Source: Podocnemis expansa (lineage: Eukaryota; Chordata; Testudines; Podocnemididae). From it: 64,000 bases of DNA. Below, one piece after another: positions 23,353-33,180 of this stretch. The stretch is taken from the NCBI GenBank assembly GCA_007922195.1, contig ML681997.1, forward strand, positions 12,474,142 through 12,538,141, given 5' to 3'. The position numbers and the translations under genes were made by a program. The notes beneath the pieces were generated by a model. That model made no database searches, had not been told where the DNA came from, and was given only the letters and a program-made list of their open reading frames with translations. Position 1 is the first letter of the stretch; every line of letters starts with the position of its first letter.

Positions 23353-23705
23353 TCTAAGATAACACAGTGCTACTGAAATGCAGTAACTCTTGGTTGGTGG
23401 ATGACAGACAAGCAGTATATACCATTATCTGGGAGAAGAGGGAAAGACTGTGTGAAACGGGGACAATCCTATGCCCTCACCAGACATCCCATAGGGCAAG
23501 TCATGTCTATAAAAAACAGATGGCGGTATGTCTATACTGACAGCAGCAAATTCGCCATCATCAGTACACTCTTCCAGGTTTGAGCAGTCTGTCAAGTGCA
23601 GCAAGTGTAGATTAGGGTAGATATACTTGTTACATGTTTTTAAACAGAACAACGTACCATGCTAAATTTCACAAGCTGAACTTAAACTCGGCTTAATTTG
23701 CAGCC
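23353..23705 (+). repeat. Direct duplicated block, copy 2
   Basis: Homologous to 20784-21050, with an extra segment of about 85 bp (23525-23610) that carries a Harbinger-like terminus. The hAT MITE at 23212-23341 lies just upstream. Confidence 0.6.
23525..23610. mobile_element. Short Harbinger-like MITE inside duplicated block
   Basis: GGTATGTCTATACTGACAGC at the left and AAGTGTAGATTAGGG at the right are inverted-like ends. The segment is absent from the paralogous block at 20784-21050, which shows it is an insertion. Subterminal GCAAATTCGCCATCATCAG recalls the elements at 9167 and 50272. Confidence 0.5.
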
Positions 23706-24180
23706 TAAAGTTCAGTCTACTTGACTCCACTTGTACAGTTCATAAAACAGGCTATCGGCTCATTGCTGTTGGGCACTGGCAATGTCTGGTCAAGGGAGAC
23801 GGCAAGCTTAGGATAACAGAACATTTCAGATCACGAATGAGATGTATTGTCTCAGTTCTGAGGAGATATTTATGAAGAACCTCCATCATTGTGCCTTGCT
23901 CATGCCAGTTCTCTGAGTCACCCCCTTTAATGAGCAATAATTTCACCCAATAAACAGATGCTAAATAGTAAGAGGCAAAGCTCAAACTTTGTTTATATAG
24001 AAGCATGAAAATTCTTCACCTTCCTCTTCAAACACTAAACTAAACACTCCTCCATGAGCCATTCAGCAGCTGTGCATTTCCAATGTTCTTACAGCCCTAT
24101 AAACTAGGATGCGTGCAGTTTCTGCTGTAACCTGAACCAAACAGAATTAACTCTCTCTGATCATCCACCAATATGTAGCA

Positions 24181-24226
24181 AAACAAACAAGGAGTCCTGA
24201 CTAATAGGGCTACCTTTTTGGGGCTT
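24181..24226 (-). repeat. Fold-back SINE-like family, 46-bp minimal copy
   Basis: Only the two ends remain: AAACAAACAAGGAGTCCTG joined directly to GACTAATAGGGCTACC and a TTTTTGGGGCTT leader end. It is flanked by an exact 14-bp direct repeat ACCAATATGTAGCA (24167-24180, 24227-24240). The whole hairpin is missing. This duplication fixes both element ends. Confidence 0.85.
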
Positions 24227-24240
24227 ACCAATATGTAGCA

Positions 24241-25950
24241 GAGAAGTATGTGGGCCTGATCCAAAGTCCATTGAAATCAATGGAAAAATGTCTGCTGACT
24301 TTGATGAGCACTGAGCCAGACCCAGAATGATGAACCAGTCAGAAACTAAGGATTCGTATGAGTGAACCACATAAAGGGCTGACTGGTTATCAGCAGATTG
24401 AGGTGAGATTAGAAGTGAACAAGCAGGCTTGCCTGCCACTAATCTATAAGCCTTCTTTTGCTAAAGCAGGTCTTTTCATTTTCTCGATGCTTCCAAATGG
24501 AGAGATGATCCCCCCTTGAAAGACTTTTTGTTGTGGAGTTGTCCCTGCTTGCATACATAGTGGGGAACAAAACATAAACCTCTGCAAGAAATAGGAAGGT
24601 GTGGATAAGCACATAAAACTGATAATGCCTCAAGTTAAGATATAAATCTTTGCTCAATAATTTCTCCACATGTATGTAACTATGAAACAACCTCTATTTT
24701 TGATGTACTGCTTGGGAAGAATGACTTTATTTTCTGTGTCCTACCCCTTTAATTTAATAGCTGTGCTTGATGGCAAAGACAGAAGACATGCTGTTTTCAA
24801 AGTAGCTGAGCCCTAGTTGCGGTGAGAGACACACCATGATCTCTGATACAGGCTTCACTTACATTGACTCTTGGTATAGCTGTTCTTTACTTCACAGTAA
24901 AAATAATTCACCCACTGACAGAATGGGATTACTTTGTGTATATGAGAAAACCTGATACCTAATAAAGTTAACATAAAAATCTTGTTCTATACAAGAAATC
25001 TTTTGTGCATATTTTTCATATAGAGCAATTTAAAATGTTCCCAGTTCAAAAAGTAGTTTACAAGCAATGACTACTCTAATTCTACAACAAATATATAGTT
25101 ACTTGGATCTTTCTTAATCCAGAATTTTCATTAAATCTGAGGTCTACTCAAAGAAATACTTATAGCACTGGATGGGCTTCACCACAGATGGTATTTTTCA
25201 TAATCACATCTCTTCAAGTTTAATACAGTACTCGAGCAGAAAAAGGTAAAGCTAACTCCCTCTCAGATGCCTGACTTGGGAGAAGAGTCAGTCAGCAGGG
25301 CCCCAATGGTGTGATGACTGAATAAAGCTGGGCCTGGAGAGACAAAATGGCCAGTTAGGACCAGCTGCTCTCCCCATCCTGGATCTGGGGTGTGTAAGCT
25401 AGCTAGGGAAGAAGAGTAGGGTGGGGCTAGAAACAAGGGTTAGAGTCTTGTAGTCAGTGTGTAGAAGAGCAGGCAAGGGACCTCATGCCCTGGGGGATGA
25501 AGCCTTTATGGGAGAAGGGTTTGCACATTGTATATGAAGTGCATGGATGTCTGCACCAAGAAGGTAAGCAAGTTGTCTGTTGAAAAAGGTACGGGGGTGG
25601 TGGTGCTTTGCAACAAGTATTTTACAGCTTAACAGAAGGGACACACCTTGGCTTGTTTAGTTGCTGCCAAGGCATGCTTTTGAAATTAATAAAATTATCC
25701 TCCACCACTCTGTTCCTGTAACTAATGCCTATATACTAGTGAGTAGATTTCTGCAGTGTGCTACCAAATAAATAATGAATGTATGCATATCATTTCAGTT
25801 AAATATTAACCCAACTCACCTGATTGCTACTTAAGCAGTATGTTGTTGTAGAAGCGCTTCAGGGTATTTTAATTAACACAAGTCAGGGGATCACCCAGTC
25901 ATCCACTGGACCTTGTGCCTGTTCAAAGCTCCGTTGGTTTCAGAGGAGGC
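24241..25950. other. Unique sequence, no feature recognised
   Basis: Frames at 24161-24439 and 24439-24690 (minus) carry no domain. No repeat was identified. Confidence 0.5.
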
Positions 25951-25992
25951 TGTTTTGTTTTGCTTTGTTTTGTTTTGTTTTGTTTTGTTTTT
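25951..25992. repeat. (TTTTG)n simple repeat
   Basis: About eight units of TTTTG with one TTTGC variant. Confidence 0.95.
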
Positions 25993-26121
25993 ATTTTATA
26001 ATAAAGCTCTGTGTTGTGAGCTAACATCATCACTGATGTAACTCCATTGACTTTGGGGATAAACTAGAACTGCATCTTTACTAAGTCCAATGTAACTTTT
26101 ATAGTGTTATGAATATTAGAG

Positions 26122-26598
26122 CAGAAGTCAACAACCCCTGGCATGCATGCCAGCAGTGGCACACAAAATGATTTAGAGTGGCATGTGGTGCACTCTGCTG
26201 AAAGTGCCACTCCTACCCCAGAAAAGCAAGTGGTGGTGCCTCAGGTAGCCTGGGTTGCAAGGCATGCCATGGAAAGAAGCCTCTCAGACCTGCAACAGCT
26301 TTTCATGGCATGCCTGGGGACTCCTACCTCAGGTATGCCACAGAGAGGACTGCTCTGGGTGGCTTCTTTCCAGGGTGTGCTTAGGGATTCATCCCTGGGT
26401 ATGCTGCATAGAGGAGTTGCACAGGGCAGCTTCTTTCTGTGGCATACCTGGAAGCACCCCCCTACAAATACTTCAGCTGTGGAAGCCACTGAATTTTCAG
26501 GCAGGAGACACATTTTTCAGCAGTGGGGGCAACTGGCAGTGACTGAGGTTCAGGGTGGAAGGGCTGGCACAGGGATCAGTAAAGATTGCCAACCCCTG
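26122..26598. mobile_element. hAT-type MITE with internal ~65-bp tandem units
   Basis: Left end CAGAAGTCAACAACC and right end GATTGCCAACCCCTG are inverted. The flanking octamer TATTAGAG is exact (26114-26121, 26599-26606). Inside, a degenerate unit around GGCTTCTTTCCATGGCATGC recurs at about 64-67 bp spacing (near 26299, 26363, 26430). The overlapping open frames on both strands (26143-26604, 26241-26513) follow from that tandem GC-rich structure. A relative lies at 39904-40470. Confidence 0.9.
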
Positions 26599-26624
26599 TA
26601 TTAGAGAGAGGTCCAGAACTGGTC

Positions 26625-26800
26625 TTGTGGCTCAGACCTTGCATGAGGACGTAAGAGATATGGATTCTATGCCTGGCTTGTCCACAGACTCCCCATGTGA
26701 CTTGCAAGTTATGTTGTCTCCAGCTTTCACTTTGTACATGGCCATAAAGAAAAAAAAAAGTGCTGAAGTAAAGCTGAGGATCTGGCCCAGTATATGAAAC
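26625..26800 (+). mobile_element. MIR/CORE-type SINE, tRNA-like head
   Basis: GTGGCTCAGACCTTGCATGA and GATATGGATTCTATGCC correspond to the head, followed by CAGACTCCCCATGTGACTTG of the core. Diverged and without clear ends. Confidence 0.5.
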
Positions 26801-27660
26801 TGGGGATGGTATCACATCTTTTTAGTGAAGAACAAATATACTTTACACCTCCCTAGCAAAACTGTATTGTGTTCTATATAGGTTCTAGTACCATGCTCAT
26901 CACCAATAGTATCTATGTGCCTTCCAGTAGGACATTAAGCAATGTGACTATACATCTTTCATGTTTTGTGTTTTTATCCTCTGTCTAGTGGGAGAAGAGC
27001 CTGCACAGAAAGGTCTTGTTTTGGTAGGGTTGGTTGGTTTGTGTTTTTTATCAAGATGCCTGTTGTTTTTTCATGCTGAAGCAGGCAGAGACAAAGAAAT
27101 CAGCATGAATTTGGAAAGGAAAGTGGTGAGGTTTGTGGTGGTCCTTAGTTCCTGAAGGAGCTCAATCCGCCTTCCCAGATCACCCCAGGGAAAGCTCTAT
27201 CTCCCACACCAATAAGCTTTACTCTTCATGTTGAGGGTTTTATTGCACCCGAGGAACAAAGTTGTCAAACGTCATCTTTTTGGAGCATTAGATGGTCTAC
27301 ACAGATAGCCAATCCGCCAGCCATGGAGCATTTTCAAGATAAGGACTGAGAACTTGAACTTTATTTGAAATCACACAAAAAATGAACCTGCTTTACAGTG
27401 CTGTGTAACTCCCTTGATATGTAGGGGGATGAGGGGAAATAAGAGGGTAAGTGCTCTGAGCTATTTGAAACAATGACCTGTAAGTTGTAAGAGTCCACAA
27501 ACAAGCAGCTTACCACGTGACCCTAAGGCAGCTACACAGGTTCCTACTGAAAGCAACCATGCCATCCTGTTTCACATGGCTACCTTGTTGGCAATGCTCC
27601 CAGATGCCTGGTAGGTCTGACTGAGTTCTGCCCACCTGTTCTAAAGGGAGGCAGTAAAAG
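26801..27660. other. Unique sequence, no feature recognised
   Basis: No domain in the frame 26961-27155 and no recognised repeat. Confidence 0.5.
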
Positions 27661-27664
27661 AAAT

Positions 27665-27775
27665 TCAGACCAGTTGCACTCAGCACAGGGAAGTTGCCCA
27701 AGATCATATTCTGAATTAGTGGCAGAGTTGAGATTAGATCTCATGTCTCTTGCTGATCTAGCTTCTACACTTCAA
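27665..27775 (-). mobile_element. MIR/CORE-type SINE fragment
   Basis: TTGCCCAAGATCATATTCTG, then GGCAGAGTTGAGATTAGATC and TCTCATGTCTC, is the complement of the core of this SINE type. Confidence 0.5.
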
Positions 27776-27923
27776 GGTGTGAAACTGTGGAAATAGCAAA
27801 AACCAAAAATAGAGCCTCTTCAGGTAAACCCAATGTCAGTTTTAAGTATTTTCACCAGCAGCCAGCTGATTAAGGTTTATTATTTTAAATAACCATTTTT
27901 TCTGAGTTACCAGGATTTTTTGC

Positions 27924-28145
27924 ATGGAGTCTTGTGTCACTTAAAGACTAACAGATTTATTTATCACATGAGATTTTGTGGGAGAAAATCCCACTTCGTC
28001 AGACACCCCTCTTTGAAGCATCTGACGAAGTGCGATTTTTCTCCCATGAAAGCTCATGCAATAAATTTGTTAGTCTTTAAGTGCCACAAGGCTCCTTGCT
28101 TTTTTTGCTTTACTAGACTAACACAGCTGTCCATTTGGAACTTGG
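27924..28145 (-). repeat. Fold-back SINE-like family with exact 13-bp duplication
   Basis: The element runs from ATGGAGTCTTGTG to ATTTGGAACTTGG, with the leader at the right (complement CCAAGTTCCAAATGGACAGC). Arms pair GAGATTTTGTGGGAGAAAAT with its inverted match ATTTTTCTCCCATGAAAGCT, around a loop near 28005-28020. The 13-bp direct repeat CAGGATTTTTTGC flanks it exactly (27911-27923, 28146-28158). Confidence 0.9.
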
Positions 28146-28158
28146 CAGGATTTTTTGC

Positions 28159-29426
28159 TCTTCCAGAGGAAGAACACAGTGGCCGTCCGTGCAGAGTAGA
28201 AGAGCCCACTACACAAAGAAGCAAATGACTGACTGGGCCTGATTACCAGTCTCTCTCACACCACTCTTACAATGGAGTTATTCCTAAATAATACCAGTGT
28301 AAGGGAAAGGAGATTCACCTTTGTTGGGAGTAAATTCTACAACATTCTGGATTGTCACTGAAGTCTATAGATGTTTAGAACATACACTGATAAATATTTG
28401 AGTGATGATTTCCAGTATATTCCCTGCTGACTCAGTCTATTATATTAGCTAGTATGCTCTCTCCTTAGCTCCTTTCACAGGGTGATGCAGTAGATTTGGT
28501 CTTTGTGTGAGATAGAGACTGTGTCTAAGCAAACTTGTTATGCAACCTGGCATACACCCTCCTTTTTGTCTGTGTATATAATGAAAAACTTCAGGGCATG
28601 TGGGCAGATCACTTTCTTCACAGTACAAATTTACAACAGCCTGTTTGCACACCGTGTGCTGGAGTTTAATCAAGTCCACTGGAAGGAGGGATAATAAAAA
28701 AGAGAAGCATGATTACTTCACAGTTGATTTCATTTGAATAAAGAACTGCTCCATGACAGATGGCTTCTAGGCTGCTCTATCTCTGAGCTTCCATGACACT
28801 GAATAATAAGAAACACAAGGAAATACATTGCTGTGCTCTTTGGATTCTGGCTTGTCATATCCTTATGCATGTTTTATTCAGAGAGGAAATTAGTTCCACA
28901 CCAGTTTTTTATTTTTATTCAAAAGAGATGGTAAGAAAGGGGTAACACACAATATGCAAACTTTCCAACTTCTCTAAAGTCAAAGCTAGACTAGGAGTGT
29001 TTCTCTTGTATTGCCATTACTGCTTCACTATGCTTGCAAAGCTCTCCTAGTGTGAACACAGTGTGGGCAGCTAACTGTACTGCGGATGGCATAGCTTATT
29101 CCAGCATGCTCCCCTCACGCATGTGCACCCTGAGAAAAATAAGCTATATCAACAAAAGCACAGTTATATTGTATCTCTGAGGGGCTCCTGATGCGCCAAT
29201 CATGTCAGACCAGGATCACACCTCTTCACACTTCTGATCAACATAGCTATGTTGGCAAAACCCAATTGTATAGACTTGGTAAAAGTGTCTACAGCCTGGT
29301 TTTGGGTTTGCTAAATCTTGATGCTTTAATTAAACATGCATAGAAGTGAGTTTCTTCATTCTGCATTGTCTGCTCACAACAAAGCTGATATCTCCATATA
29401 TTTCAATCTGTATCATGTACAAATTT
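28159..29426. other. Mostly unique, possible old DNA element at 28978-29300
   Basis: Around 28978-29300 the words CTAGTGTGAACACAGTG and GTGTCTACAGCC recall degraded MITE termini, but I could not pair them. The rest is unassigned. Confidence 0.4.
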
Positions 29427-29692
29427 AATTCCAAAGGAGTAGCTGTGTTAGTCAAGTTCAGCAAAACAAAGAAAAAAAACAAGAGTCCTGTGGCACCTTA
29501 TGGACTAACAGATTTCTTTGGGCATAAGCTTGCATAGGCTCCAACCCACTTAAGCTTTTGTGGGCATCTGATGAACTGGGTTGGAGCCCACAAAAGCTTA
29601 TACCTGAAGAAATATGTTAGTCTGTAAGGTGCCACAGGACTCTCATTATTTTTGCTGTACACAGACTAACATGGCTACCCCTCTGGAAATTT
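29427..29692. repeat. Fold-back SINE-like family, symmetric subtype
   Basis: Here the leader is present at both ends: AATTCCAAAGGAGTAGC at the left and GGCTACCCCTCTGGAAATT at the right, so the whole 266-bp unit is a palindrome. The inner arms read GGGCATAAGCTTGCATAGG and CACAAAAGCTTATACC, a different arm sequence from the other copies. No clear duplication directly around this unit. Confidence 0.75.
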
Positions 29693-29694
29693 CT

Positions 29695-29888
29695 ACAAAA
29701 CAAACAAGGAGTCTTGTGGCACTCCTAAAGACTAATAAATGCATTTGTTGCATGAGCTTTCGTGGGAGACAATCCCGATTCAAGGCATCTGATGTGGATT
29801 TTCATGGGATTGTCTCTCACAAAAGCTCATGCAATAAATACATTTGTTAGTTTTTAAAGGTGCCACAGGACTCCTTGTTTTGTTTTGA
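29695..29888. repeat. Fold-back SINE-like family, second copy back to back
   Basis: AAAACAAACAAGGAGTCTTG opens the copy and ACAGGACTCCTTGTTTTG closes it. Arms include CATGAGCTTTCGTGGGAGAC and the inverted TCTCACAAAAGCTCATGC. It follows the symmetric copy by only a few bases. ATGTACAAATTTA (29415-29427) and ATGTGCAAATTAA (29889-29901) flank the pair as an imperfect repeat. Confidence 0.75.
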
Positions 29889-30163
29889 TGTGCAAATTAA
29901 GGGTCAGAGAATCACAGGCCTTTTCATAAGTTTGCAAGTTGGGGTCAAAATATATTATTTCCTTCTCATGACATTTTTCCTTGCCACATTGGTTTGTATT
30001 ATCAGCATAAAATAAGGTGTCTCTTAATAAAAAAAAAAAAAAATACTTGGACCTGATTCTGATCTCACAAGAGCTTGATTTTAATGGAGATACTCATGAT
30101 TTGCTCTGGTCTGAGATGAATCAGAGTGTCAGGCTTGATTTATATTTGGAACATCCTCACCAG

Positions 30164-30326
30164 CCCAGGCGTTGCTAGCACTGGGCTTAAGGGGCTCGAG
30201 CCCTGAGTCCCAGGGCCCGAGCCCCTAGTTTGCTGCCAGGATGGCCACAGTGGTGACCTCAGCGTGCGACCCCCGAATGTCAGAGCGCTGAGCCCTGGAT
30301 CTATGTCTGGGCTAGCGGCGCTCCTG
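30164..30326. mobile_element. hAT-type MITE, GC-rich, about 160 bp
   Basis: Ends CAGGCGTTGCTAGCAC and the complement of CAGGAGCGCCGCTAGCCC are inverted with gaps. Flanks CTCACCAG and CTCACAAG match at 7 of 8, if the left end is placed two bases outside the CAGG. Confidence 0.55.
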
Positions 30327-30699
30327 CTCACAAGACTCGTGACTATGGGCCTTTCTTTTTCTTTCCAAAGTCTCATGAAAAGCTAGTGATTAAAACTGAG
30401 AGGTAAATATTACAGATTGTGGAATCTGATGAATGAGAGTCTTTTCACTGACTTTTAAAGTGCTTTCAATTAGGCTGACAAGAAGCAAATATCTAATTTT
30501 GGACTAAATTTCTTAGTGTTTTAAGCATTGGTTCATCTGCCTCTGTGAGTATTGAGGCTACTATGACCACAACCTACAAACGCACTTGTCTCCCACTCTT
30601 TTCTCCCTATTCATCCTACTATTCACCTGTTGAAGATTATCTAAATCCTAGCTTGTGGGTCTGTGCCACTGATTGTCTATGTGTGTCTCTGCTATTCCT

Positions 30700-30885
30700 C
30701 TGTTTAGATCCTGGCTCTGCCACTGAGCAGCTGGGTAACCTTAGGCAAGTCATTTTAATGCTCCGCACCTCAGTTCTCCCTTCACTAAAGTGGAAACAAT
30801 TATATTGATTCTCTTTTGTAAAACAACTACTTTACTGATCTACCGATGGAAAGTGTTATGTAAGCACCAAATATTAAAGTTAAAA
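30700..30885 (+). mobile_element. MIR/CORE-type SINE
   Basis: GATCCTGGCTCTGCCACTGA, GGTAACCTTAGGCAAGTCAT and GCACCTCAGTTCTCCC are clear core landmarks. The tRNA head is not obvious. The tail carries GAAAGTGTTATGTAAGCACC. Confidence 0.65.
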
Positions 30886-31385
30886 GGCAGGTTTTATGCT
30901 TTTTACTTATTCAGTATCCAAAAGTTGGGTTCCTCATGAAGCACTAAGCACTCAGCACAGGAGTGTGTTAAGTGCATGATACGGCGAAAGGGCTGAGTTC
31001 ATACATTTAGAAAATCTGGAGGCCTATACTGACACTCACTCAACGTGGGTCAGTGTGGTTGATAAATTCCATAGGAGGTCACTTTTGGGTGTTTATTAGC
31101 AGAGCTGGTTGACAGTTTTTAAATGGAAGGGGGGCTTTGGAGGCAGGAAGACTGCAGGAAAAGATCATAGTGTTTCCCTTTATTCTCCCCACTCTTTCTA
31201 TGCATTTATAAGTAATTTATACAAACTGGGGGAGAACTGATGTTGGGAAAACAGCTGAGCCAGCTTGAATATCAGTCCAGTTCTTGACCAGGAATAAAAT
31301 AGGAGTGTTTTTTAATCTGCTTTCTCCAAACTTAGGGCCTCTTAAAGTATGCTGACATTGCAGTCACCAGTAGTGAGTACAGTTC
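30886..31385. other. Unique sequence, no feature recognised
   Basis: Nothing recognised. Confidence 0.5.
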
Positions 31386-31393
31386 CTGTAGAC

Positions 31394-31588
31394 CAGGGGT
31401 CTCAAATACACATGGAGCCCCTAAAGCTATTTCCTGTGGCCGTAACAACACTATTATTACTGATATTTGCAATATCATTGTATGAAAAGATTTCACTGTT
31501 TTGGCGCTTGGGCTAATGTACTAGTCCTCATGCGGCCCTCTACTAGCCCTCATGTGGCCTTCATGGTGATTTGAGTTTGACACCCCTG
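31394..31588. mobile_element. hAT-type MITE with exact 8-bp duplication
   Basis: Ends CAGGGGTCTCAAATAC and TTTGACACCCCTG are inverted. The octamer CTGTAGAC flanks it exactly (31386-31393, 31589-31596). It is the same family as the element hosting the CR1 at 49098-50264, here uninterrupted, and so serves as the reference for that nested insertion. Confidence 0.9.
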
Positions 31589-31596
31589 CTGTAGAC

Positions 31597-32936
31597 AGAC
31601 CCAAGCTAGCTTAACTCTACCTGGCTCAGGCCTTGCCCCAGTGAAGCTGCAGCATTCCACATTTCATCACAGGCTAGTCCGGGAGCCATTACCCCTGGGT
31701 TCCAGGCCAACTTGTATAGGCTTGTCTACTACAGCTACAGTAGCAGCCTGTAATTGAAGCACAGCTGTACCCATATGATCACTGATATCCATCTTAAGGA
31801 ATCTGTAGGTTTAGTTGATCTGCTGGACCACATGCTATCTCGGAGTCTTGAGTGTTTTCCAATGGACCAAAGAGGCAATGAGTTCCCAGCTACCTCTGAC
31901 CCAGAAACCACATTAGATTATGAATTGAACCAGAGCCCAGAAAAAAGTGTGTCAGCAATCAAACACCATGGCAGATTGCCATCAAATTACTGGTTTGACA
32001 GAAGAGCTGGAGACAGACACAAGAGGCCTGTTTGAGGGCCACTGAGAATTAGGAATCTGCAAGGACCTTTCTACAGCACCAAAAGCAAGCTGAGATTCAA
32101 ACAGAGAATTTGTCTAGGCAAGGTAGAGCATCAGGTTTAGAGAAAGATCTGCATTTTATCTGAAACTCGAGGTCCAGTATGGGCTGAAGCAGAAAAAATT
32201 GGGTCCAGTCCTGACAGCACCAAAATTCAGGGATGGAGACCAAAACTGAGATTTTGATTTGACACCGAATAGCACTGGTACCATTGGGTCAGGTTCTGAA
32301 TGCAAACTTCCTTCTCAAAGGGTCTTGACTTGTACTCCTAGCCTTCACTAATACAGACAGCTCTAAGGGGATGTACAAAGATATTATGGTTCCCTTTATA
32401 CCTTCGACTGTTCGGCTTTGCATTCAGTATTATCTAGCTGTAGTGATGGATCATCATTTGACTGTCACGATTTAATTTCCATGGAGAGCAATATTTAAAA
32501 ATGGAGGGCATAATGCCATTCAATGACTCTGATTCCAAAATTAAACTTGGCCATACCCTGTAGCCTGGCTTTTGTGTCCCCAGTGTCGCTCAGGAGTCAC
32601 ATGGGGGCTGCACGCAGACAACTCTGTCCTCAATCCTGGGGCTGTTTCATCAATCCCTCGCCATAATGCATGGCTGCCTTTGGGCTACTCTACATTGTGC
32701 TAGCTGCTCACAGCTCTGAGGCGCATGCAGCTATAGCTGTCAGGGATCTCCAGGGATCAGACAGTGGGATTGTGTCCAAGTCACTATTGTGGCTCTATGC
32801 CATTCGGGGCTTCTCTTCTGCCAAGCCCTGAATCCTCAAATGGCGGGTAGGCTGACTCTGTGATGGCTTTGTGCTGCAAGAACCAGAAAAGCCACCACAG
32901 GCAGCCTAAGAAGCTGGCTTGCCATGTGTAAGTTAC
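31597..32936. other. Unique sequence, no feature recognised
   Basis: The frame 31754-32035 (93 codons) is acidic and polar but matches no domain I know and has no exon context. A weaker MIR-like word is not supportable. Confidence 0.45.
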
Positions 32937-32948
32937 TTATTTGGCCAT

Positions 32949-33168
32949 CTTCTAAAGGGGCAGCCGTGTTAGTCTAATCCAGCAAAAAAAGCAAGGAGTG
33001 CTGTGGCACTTAAAGACTAACAGATTTGTTTATCACATGAGTGTTCATGGGAGAAAATCCCACTTCATCACATGCTTCAAAGTGTCTGACGAGGCGGGAT
33101 TTTTCTCTCACAAGAGCTCACGCGATAAATAAACCTGTTAGTCTTTAAGTGCCACAGGACTCCTTGCT
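32949..33168 (+). repeat. Fold-back SINE-like family with exact 12-bp duplication
   Basis: Leader CTTCTAAAGGGGCAGCCG at the left, then GCAAGGAGTGCTGTGGCAC, arms around GAGAAAATCCCACTTCATC and GGCGGGATTTTTCTCTCAC, and a 3' end CCACAGGACTCCTTGCT. The flanks are an exact 12-bp repeat TTATTTGGCCAT (32937-32948, 33169-33180). This copy defines leader-to-3'-end orientation on the plus strand. Confidence 0.9.
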
Positions 33169-33180
33169 TTATTTGGCCAT

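Noticed and set aside
27924..28145. Classic DNA fold-back MITE
   Set aside because: The exact 13-bp flanking repeat is too long for cut-and-paste transposition and recurs at 12-14 bp in other copies.
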